Shown here one piece after another: positions 1 to 4,209 of a stretch of DNA of 6,037 bases. The stretch is from Bacteroidales bacterium (GTDB lineage: Bacteria; Bacteroidota; Bacteroidia; Bacteroidales; NBLH01). Location of the stretch: assembly GCA_027083715.1 (NCBI GenBank), contig JALWNR010000194.1, positions 1 through 6,037 of the forward strand, given 5' to 3'. Made by a program: the position numbers and the translations under genes. Positions within the stretch are counted from its first letter, which is position 1. Each line of letters starts with the position of its first letter. Under the pieces are notes generated by a model, which ran no database searches, was not told the origin of the DNA, and saw only the letters and a list, made by a program, of their open reading frames with translations.

Positions 1-37
1 ACGATATTACTTGCATCGCCTTACTTTTCATTTTTAT

Positions 38-95
38 TCCCCGCATTCCGCTTCGCTTCATACGGGCTTATCAATATTTAGTTCCTACGGGACTT
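38..95 (-). repeat. Two-hairpin intergenic repeat (GTCCCGTAGG...CCCGTAT...ATGCGGG) downstream of carA
   Basis: On the minus strand, beginning about 30 bp after the carA stop, GTCCC-GTA-GGAAC (81-93) is followed by AACTAAATATTGATAAG and then CCCGTAT (60-66) pairing with ATGCGGG (40-46) across a 13-nt loop GAAGCGAAGCGGA. The second stem pairs fully on the minus strand if a G.U wobble is allowed, but has a C-A mismatch on the plus strand. The first stem is the reverse: wobble on plus, mismatch on minus. I recall this element as a common dispersed repeat of Bacteroidota; nothing else supports a gene in 1-124. Confidence 0.55.
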
Positions 96-124
96 TTTCT
101 CAATTCTAAAAGATTTGCCGTACT

Positions 125-1201
125 TTATCCCTCCTTGTATTTTTTCACCATATCAATAAACTCATCAAACAAAAATTCCGTATCGGTTGGTCCGCTTGAT
201 GCTTCGGGGTGAAACTGTGTTGAAAAGAAAGGTTTTATTTTATGACGAAAACCTTCATTGGTTTCATCGTTAAGATTAATGAACAATGGTTCCCAATCTC
301 CTTTCAAGCTGTTATTGTCCACCGCATAACCATGATTTTGTGAGGTAATGTAAGCGCGCTTTGTATCTTCATGCAAAACCGGCTGATTATGACTGCGATG
401 TCCGTATTTGAGTTTATAGGTTTCAGCTCCGCTAGCCAAAGCCATTAATTGGTTTCCCAAGCAAATACCAAACATCGGATTATCTTTTTCATAAGCCAGT
501 TCCAGATTTCTTACCGTAACAGTGCATTTCGTGGGGTCGCCAGGTCCGTTAGAAATAAACAAACCGTCATATTCTTCTAGCGAAATATCATAATCCCAAG
601 GCACACGAATTACAGTGGTGTCGCGTTTGAGCAAATGGCGAATAATATTATTTTTTACTCCACAATCAATCAGCAAGATGCGGTATTTACCGTTTCCGTA
701 AACCTGTTTTTCACTAATACTTACTTGGGCAACCAAATTTTCTTTGTTCGGGTCGTAAAAATCTACATCTTGATCGTCAACAATAATTTTTCCGAACATA
801 GAACCTTTTTCGCGTAATATTTTGGTCAGTTGGCGAGTATCTATGCCGTAAATTCCGGGTACATTATTTTCCACCATCCAGTCGTGCAGGCTTCTCTCAG
901 CATTCCAATGACTAAACTCTTTGCTGTAATCGGAAATAACAAAAGCTTGCACCTGAATTTTATCACTCTCGTAATGTTCAAGCATATTGTCTTTTTTGCC
1001 CTTAGCCGGCACGCCGTAATTACCAATAAGAGGATAAGTTGCCACCAAAATTTGTCCTTTGTACGACGGGTCGGTGAGACTTTCGGGATAACCGGTCATT
1101 GCCGTATTAAAAACTACTTCTCCGGCAATTGATTTTTGCGCACCAAAAGAATAGCCTTGAAATTCGCTTCCGTCTTCAAGGATAAGTTTGATTTTCTTCA
1201 T
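125..1201 (-). CDS. carA: Carbamoyl-phosphate synthase small subunit (glutamine amidotransferase)
   Basis: CarA hydrolyses glutamine and channels ammonia to the large subunit CarB, which makes carbamoyl phosphate for arginine and pyrimidine synthesis in the cytoplasm. The 358-residue product has the full two-domain layout. The N-terminal CPSase domain (about 1-140) carries MTGYPESLTDPSYKGQ (35-50) and GIDTRQLTKILREKG (119-133). The class I glutamine amidotransferase domain (about 173-355) carries NGPGDP (218-223), the nucleophile elbow GICLGNQ (245-251, Cys247), SQNHGYAVD (287-295) and the His331/Glu333 partners in FHPEAS. All catalytic triad residues are therefore present. Elbow residue 250 is Asn where many CarA proteins have His; I believe this is common in the phylum. 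Length is slightly below the E. coli protein but normal for the family. The ATG start gives a typical MKKIKLILEDG opening. It lies 68 bp after argR on the same strand, so arginine control through argR read-through is likely. carB is not visible. Confidence 0.97.
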   Translation of the reverse strand: MKKIKLILEDGSEFQGYSFGAQKSIAGEVVFNTAMTGYPESLTDPSYKGQILVATYPLIGNYGVPAKGKKDNMLEHYESDKIQVQAFVISDYSKEFSHWNAERSLHDWMVENNVPGIYGIDTRQLTKILREKGSMFGKIIVDDQDVDFYDPNKENLVAQVSISEKQVYGNGKYRILLIDCGVKNNIIRHLLKRDTTVIRVPWDYDISLEEYDGLFISNGPGDPTKCTVTVRNLELAYEKDNPMFGICLGNQLMALASGAETYKLKYGHRSHNQPVLHEDTKRAYITSQNHGYAVDNNSLKGDWEPLFINLNDETNEGFRHKIKPFFSTQFHPEASSGPTDTEFLFDEFIDMVKKYKEG

Positions 1202-1244
1202 AAATTATATTGTTGCGTTAAATTTTTAGTAGCTATTAGTAAAT

Positions 1245-1264
1245 CACAGCTTTGGAAAGCTGTG
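1245..1264. repeat. Hairpin element in the argR-carA gap
   Basis: CACAGCTTT (1245-1253) and AAAGCTGTG (1256-1264) form a perfect 9-bp stem around GG, 5 bp after the argR stop codon on the minus strand. No U-run follows in either direction, so it is not a classical intrinsic terminator. The motif family CACAG-n-TTGGAAA-n-CTGTG followed by CTAC is one I recall as dispersed in Bacteroidota intergenic regions. It could attenuate or process the argR-carA transcript. Confidence 0.5.
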
Positions 1265-1269
1265 CTACA

Positions 1270-1749
1270 TTATACTTTAATAAATTCTTTCAACTCCGGG
1301 ATATTCAATACCAAAGCCTTTTTGAGTTCGTGAAAACTTGAACCTTCTTTTATGATTAATAAAATCGTATCATTGCCAGCCAGCGTACCGATAATTTCCG
1401 GCAAATAAAGTTCATCAATAATGGTTGCAAAACTGTTTGCATAACCTGATTTTGTTTTGATAACTGCAATATTCCCCGAGGCTTCTATCGAACGAAAACC
1501 TAGACTTGAAAATTCTTCTTTCGACACCATGCGTTTACGCATATTTACATTGGGCAGCGCATATACATAACCGTGGTCAAAATCAGGTATTTTACCTATT
1601 TTCAATTCTTTCAAATCGCGCGAAAGCGTAGCTTGTGTTACGTTAAAACCGCGCTGTTTCAATATATTCAGCAAATCTTCCTGCTTACCTATACGGTTCA
1701 GTTCAATAATTTGCTTTAAAGTTGCTTGTCGTTCCAGTTTTTCGGACAT
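1270..1749 (-). CDS. argR: Arginine repressor ArgR
   Basis: ArgR is a hexameric, arginine-dependent DNA-binding regulator of arginine genes. The 159-residue product has the two usual parts. An N-terminal winged helix-turn-helix (about 8-70) contains the recognition-helix signature VTQATLSRDLKEL (37-49). A C-terminal oligomerisation and arginine-binding domain (about 85-155) contains SGNIAVIKTKSGYANSFA (91-108) and the ligand motif GTLAGNDTIL (121-130). The second motif is normally GT-x-AGDDTI; here the first acidic residue is Asn126 (codon 1372-1374), followed by Asp127. The ATG start matches the usual N-terminus and sits 2 bp from a strong ARG box, supporting autoregulation. No Shine-Dalgarno sequence is visible, as expected for Bacteroidota. 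carA follows 68 bp downstream in the same direction. Identification as ArgR is firm; whether the Asn126 variant still answers to arginine is open. Confidence 0.95.
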   Translation of the reverse strand: MSEKLERQATLKQIIELNRIGKQEDLLNILKQRGFNVTQATLSRDLKELKIGKIPDFDHGYVYALPNVNMRKRMVSKEEFSSLGFRSIEASGNIAVIKTKSGYANSFATIIDELYLPEIIGTLAGNDTILLIIKEGSSFHELKKALVLNIPELKEFIKV

Positions 1750-1767
1750 AATGAATATTTATTCAAT
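1750..1767. promoter_or_regulatory. ARG box 1 (ArgR operator)
   Basis: The core TGAATATTTATTCA (1752-1765) matches every position of the ArgR operator consensus TGAATWWWWATTCA known from E. coli and other bacteria, and the flanking bases fit the 18-bp form. It ends 1 bp from the argR start codon, covering the leader region of the transcript. The argR product's recognition helix (TQATLSRDL) is of the standard type, so autorepression is the natural reading. Confidence 0.75.
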
Positions 1768-1770
1768 TCA

Positions 1771-1788
1771 ACTGCAAAAATATACATT
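1771..1788. promoter_or_regulatory. Candidate ARG box 2, weaker
   Basis: The core TGCAAAAATATACA (1773-1786) matches 11 of 14 consensus positions. By itself this is weak in AT-rich DNA. Its weight comes from lying exactly 3 bp from the 18-bp first box, the spacing of paired ARG boxes that one ArgR hexamer bridges in E. coli, and from containing the -7 promoter element. Confidence 0.45.
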
Positions 1789-1804
1789 ATTTTTTATACG
1801 CAAA
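1775..1804 (-). promoter_or_regulatory. Candidate argR(-carA) promoter
   Basis: On the minus strand TTTG (plus 1801-1804) is followed after 18 bp by TATTTTTG (plus 1775-1782). This fits the Bacteroidota -33 TTTG / -7 TAnnTTTG pattern. Transcription would begin near 1768-1771, leaving a leader of about 20 nt with no Shine-Dalgarno. The -7 element lies inside the second ARG box, and the presumed start point lies at the edge of the first. Confidence 0.55.
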
Positions 1805-1840
1805 TATTTTTTTGAATTTTTGATAAAAAATAAAATGTTT

Positions 1841-1942
1841 TGTGAACAACTTTGTGTACCCTTTGAAGCTCTGCGCAATAACTATTCCACAAAGATGCAC
1901 AAAGGCAAATCAAGGCTACACGGAGAGTATTTACCTTGATTT
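1841..1942. repeat. Degenerate CACAAAG-type intergenic inverted repeat
   Basis: The left part CTTTGTGTACCCTTTG (1850-1865) is imperfectly inverted in CACAAAGATGCACAAAGG (1888-1905), followed by ACACGGAG (1918-1925). This resembles the CACAAAG...CTTTGTG intergenic repeat I recall as frequent in Bacteroidota genomes; here it looks decayed. Its right end merges with a 9-bp inverted repeat at the kinase stop codon. Family assignment is from memory, not a search. Confidence 0.45.
1907..1942 (-). terminator. Possible weak terminator hairpin after the kinase gene
   Basis: AAATCAAGG (1907-1915) and CCTTGATTT (1934-1942) are perfectly complementary over 9 bp with an 18-nt loop. The base of the stem overlaps the first two bases of the kinase stop codon on the plus strand. 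The downstream arm ends in TTT on the minus strand but no long U-run follows, so it may end transcription poorly or mainly act as a 3' stabiliser. Confidence 0.3.
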
Positions 1943-3023
1943 AATCCTCGACAAATACTTTCATCTCTTCATACCGCCCCATCATATCTTCCAACAACTT
2001 TAATTGCGCCTTAGTGCGTTGCAAATTATGTTCAGGGTAGTCCGTATGATAATAAGTATCTCCATTCAAATAATCGGTATAAAAACGAAGAGCTTGCTCA
2101 TAAGTAATCAGCAATGCAAAAAATGCCAGATTCTCTTTTTCTGCCGGCAAAATAAATGATTGTACACTACTTAAAAATCCTTGTGCAAAACTTTGATACA
2201 ATAAAAAATTAAAAGAAACATTGCTTAAATCCGGGTCGTCTTCTGCTCCGGTGTTGGATAGGCTGCGAATGGCATCTCCAAAATCGGTCATTAAATAGCC
2301 CGGCATGCAAGTATCCAAGTCAATTACACTGATTGCCCGTCCTTTTTCATTAAACAAAATGTTGTCCACTTTGGTATCGTTATGTACCAAACGCAAAGGA
2401 ATATCCCTGTTGTTTTTAATCTGTTTAAATTCATCAATCAAATAGCTGTAATTGATGAATTTTTCGTAAATAGCTTTTGTTCCGGGAAGCCTTCCTACAA
2501 CATCTTTTTCTACCGAAACTAAAAAATTACGGTAATATTTTTCACTATCGTGAAACCCGGGGATAACTTCATTGATTTTTGCTAAATCAACATCAGTTAG
2601 TAAATTGATAAAATAACCGAAAAGCTTTCCCGCCTCATTTACGATATGAGGATTTTTCTTATCTATATTTGAACTATTTGGCACATAATCACTTAATCGC
2701 CAATAAGTATTATCTGAATGGAGATAATAATTCAGCCCATCTATTGCGGGATAATATATAAATGTTTGAAACGGTAAAAGTCTTTTATTTTTTACAGCTC
2801 TTTTTAATTGTTCTGTAATGATTTTTAAATTAGTCATTAAATCAGGAACATTTGGAAAAACGGAATGATTAATCTGCTGCAAAATAAATTCCTTGCAAGG
2901 CTCTGCTTTAACTCTTATCAAAAAAGTTTGATTAATTATCCCGCGTTCCAGTTCTTTTACCCAAATAATATCAGAGTTTGGTAAAAACTGATGAACAATA
3001 TAATGTATTTTATTCTTTAACAA
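1941..3023 (-). CDS. APH-fold sugar kinase, N-acetylhexosamine 1-kinase (NahK/MdsC)-like
   Basis: This is a cytoplasmic phosphotransferase of the aminoglycoside-phosphotransferase/choline-kinase fold, most like the anomeric N-acetylhexosamine 1-kinases (once called mucin desulfatase MdsC in this phylum). The 360 residues match the NahK length. Visible landmarks, in order, are a nucleotide loop ERGIINQTFLI (26-36), LQQINHSVFPN (48-58), VIPGFHDS (153-160), the catalytic loop HNDTKVDN (214-221, presumed base Asp216, metal ligand Asn221), the DFG-equivalent VIDLDTCMPG (233-242), and the C-terminal RFYTDYLNGDTYY...YPEHNL (313-333). The loop lacks the usual second glycine of the family. No ATG is usable: the first in-frame Met is at residue 63, inside the N-lobe. 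The gene therefore appears to start at TTG (3021-3023), the only common start codon between the upstream stop and the conserved region. The nucleotidyltransferase gene ends 3 bp before it in the same frame, which implies one operon. The family is firm; the sugar substrate (GlcNAc, GalNAc, MurNAc or other) cannot be told from sequence. Confidence 0.85.
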   Translation of the reverse strand: MLKNKIHYIVHQFLPNSDIIWVKELERGIINQTFLIRVKAEPCKEFILQQINHSVFPNVPDLMTNLKIITEQLKRAVKNKRLLPFQTFIYYPAIDGLNYYLHSDNTYWRLSDYVPNSSNIDKKNPHIVNEAGKLFGYFINLLTDVDLAKINEVIPGFHDSEKYYRNFLVSVEKDVVGRLPGTKAIYEKFINYSYLIDEFKQIKNNRDIPLRLVHNDTKVDNILFNEKGRAISVIDLDTCMPGYLMTDFGDAIRSLSNTGAEDDPDLSNVSFNFLLYQSFAQGFLSSVQSFILPAEKENLAFFALLITYEQALRFYTDYLNGDTYYHTDYPEHNLQRTKAQLKLLEDMMGRYEEMKVFVED

Positions 3024-3026
3024 AGT

Positions 3027-3929
3027 TTAGAATAATTTTTGGGGATATTCGCCGTTTGCCACCTTTTCTTTAATGCTTTCAACCACAATTGGTCTGTCTT
3101 CCTGATAAGTAACACCAAACCAACGCTCATTGCTCGGTAATACTTTCACTTTTCCCTGTCCGCTCTTAATCACATTAGTTAAAAATACGGGTAAATAAAA
3201 TTCTGCTTTTAAATTATCATGATTTTCATCAAAAAAAGTTCTAAAATATTGTTTCAAATATTCAAAAGCAGATGGAGTAAAGCCCATAAGATTCATTGAT
3301 GTAGGCGCATCTTCACGTAATTCAACAATTTCGCCGTTAAACTCACTTAAAATCTTACCGTTTTCACGATAAATTTTAGTGTGCTCTACTACTTTTTCCA
3401 GAAACTTATTTTTGTCCAGTTCGCATATTCCACGCGATACAGAACCATGTTCGGACAAAGTATTTTTTAGTTTATACGCCAACAAACAATAAGTATAATT
3501 ATTCTCAGGATCAAGAGCTTGCAAGAAAGAAGCCATAACGGTAAACGAATCAGCACCGTAAAAATCATCAGCATTGATAACCGCGAACGGTTCTTTGATT
3601 TTTTCTTCAGCAACCATTACCGCATGAGCAGTACCCCAAGGTTTTTCGCGCCCCTCGGGTACCGAACAGCCTTCGGGAAGATTGTCCAATTCCTGAAAAA
3701 CATAATCAATATCGATAAAACCTTCGTACTTTGAAAAGATTTTTTCTTTAAAATCTTGTTCTAATGATTTGCGGATAACAAAGACCACTTTCCCAAATCC
3801 GGCACGTTTTGCATCGTAAATCGAGTAATCCATAATGGTTTCTCCATTAGGTCCAATTCCGTCCAATTGTTTTAATCCCCCATAACGGCTACCCATTCCG
3901 GCAGCTAATATTAATAAAGTTGGTTGCAT
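3027..3929 (-). CDS. Sugar-phosphate nucleotidyltransferase
   Basis: This is a nucleotidyltransferase of the GT-A-like NTP_transferase fold, expected to join a sugar-1-phosphate to an NTP and release pyrophosphate, giving an NDP-sugar in the cytoplasm. The 300-residue product opens with the nucleotide-binding signature LLILAAGMGSRYGGLKQL (5-22). This has a shorter loop than the G-x-GTR...PK form of RmlA/GlmU and is nearer the MobA/IspD style. PWGTAHAV (97-104) is the usual GTAxA motif, and INADDFYG (118-125) holds the acidic metal-binding pair Asp121/Asp122. The C-terminus (NERWFGVTYQEDRPIVVESI, 267-286) is characteristic of a nucleotidyltransferase family I recall beside APH-type kinases in Bacteroidota. 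ATG start; no Shine-Dalgarno. It lies 11 bp after a 53-codon ORF and 3 bp before the kinase, so the two enzymes are probably made together and act in sequence. The nucleotide and sugar are not determinable here; MurU (in the AmgK-MurU pair) is a functional analogy, not an identification. Confidence 0.88.
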   Translation of the reverse strand: MQPTLLILAAGMGSRYGGLKQLDGIGPNGETIMDYSIYDAKRAGFGKVVFVIRKSLEQDFKEKIFSKYEGFIDIDYVFQELDNLPEGCSVPEGREKPWGTAHAVMVAEEKIKEPFAVINADDFYGADSFTVMASFLQALDPENNYTYCLLAYKLKNTLSEHGSVSRGICELDKNKFLEKVVEHTKIYRENGKILSEFNGEIVELREDAPTSMNLMGFTPSAFEYLKQYFRTFFDENHDNLKAEFYLPVFLTNVIKSGQGKVKVLPSNERWFGVTYQEDRPIVVESIKEKVANGEYPQKLF

Positions 3930-3940
3930 ATATTTTATTT

Positions 3941-4102
3941 TTAAAAACTATTTAATACATAATTAATTCTTCTTTGCCAAATCCAATCATGCATACTCTT
4001 TTCAGAATATTCATTGCCCCTTTGAAATATCTTTTCAGTCAAGTCATCAATATTATCAAAGATTTCAATAAAATCATGGTCATTTGCCATAATTTTTATC
4101 AT
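3941..4102 (-). CDS. Small hypothetical protein (53 aa) leading the nucleotidyltransferase-kinase operon
   Basis: This is an ATG-to-TAA ORF of 53 codons that ends 11 bp before the nucleotidyltransferase start, on the same strand. The product begins MIKIMANDHDFIEIFDNIDD, then an amphipathic acidic stretch, and ends MHDWIWQRRINYVLNSF: an acidic N-terminal half and a basic, aromatic C-terminal half. No signal peptide or membrane segment is seen. Support comes from position, protein-like composition, a TAG stop just upstream of the ATG that fixes the ORF's limits, and a TATCTTTG promoter-like element 26 bp upstream of the start codon. I do not recognise a family. It could be a real small protein, a leader ORF, or the C-terminal remnant of a larger gene, since the HDW...RRxxYVL ending is faintly like glycosyltransferase tails. 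A second ATG at codon 5 is an alternative start. Confidence 0.5.
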   Translation of the reverse strand: MIKIMANDHDFIEIFDNIDDLTEKIFQRGNEYSEKSMHDWIWQRRINYVLNSF

Positions 4103-4127
4103 ATTAATGACCTAATACTTTTTCCGA

Positions 4128-4135
4128 CAAAGATA
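4128..4135 (-). promoter_or_regulatory. Candidate -7 promoter element for the small ORF-nucleotidyltransferase-kinase operon
   Basis: On the minus strand this reads TATCTTTG, matching TAnnTTTG, 26 bp (4102 to 4128) upstream of the 53-codon ORF. No convincing TTTG/TTG element is visible at the expected -33 spacing; the sequence there is only T-rich. If real, it makes the small ORF and the two sugar enzymes a transcription unit separate from the symporter. Confidence 0.4.
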
Positions 4136-4209
4136 TTGAATTTATCAGAAAATAAATAGAAATCTTATTCTTCAATACTTGATAAATCGCAAGTCTAAAA
4201 GTTATGCTA

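Noticed and set aside
1..124. Start of carB or another gene downstream of carA
   Set aside because: All minus-strand frames are broken by stops within the repeat, and no CarB N-terminal sequence is visible; carB, if near, is beyond the window.
449..465. CarA defect: GNQ instead of GHQ after the nucleophile elbow
   Set aside because: Catalytic Cys247, His331 and Glu333 are all present, and Asn at this place is, as far as I recall, usual in Bacteroidota CarA.
1245..1264. Intrinsic terminator ending argR transcription
   Set aside because: The stem is good but no U-tract follows on either strand, so I list it as a hairpin element instead.
635..1333. Plus-strand ORFs (635-817, 830-1132, 1136-1333) and the minus-strand ORF 841-1026
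   Set aside because: They overlap carA/argR in other frames, and the encoding genes are certain by catalytic and DNA-binding motifs; these are shadows.
1813..1826. Further ARG-box-like match (TGAATTTTTGATAA)
   Set aside because: It is an 11 of 14 match but one half-site is destroyed, and it has no 2-3 bp spacing to another box; expected by chance in this AT-rich stretch.
1751..1939. Plus-strand 62-codon ORF upstream of argR
   Set aside because: It begins inside the ARG box and runs through the argR promoter and a CACAAAG repeat; the product is low complexity at first and repeat-derived at the end.
3519..3734. Plus-strand 71-codon ORF
   Set aside because: It lies wholly inside the nucleotidyltransferase gene, antisense to the conserved NADDFY and GTAHAV region.
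3974..4159. Plus-strand ORF of 61 codons in the symporter-nucleotidyltransferase gap
   Set aside because: It is antisense to the 53-codon minus-strand ORF, its product is an unstructured hydrophobic/Asn-Ile mix, and it opposes the direction of all neighbours. The minus ORF has better spacing and promoter context.
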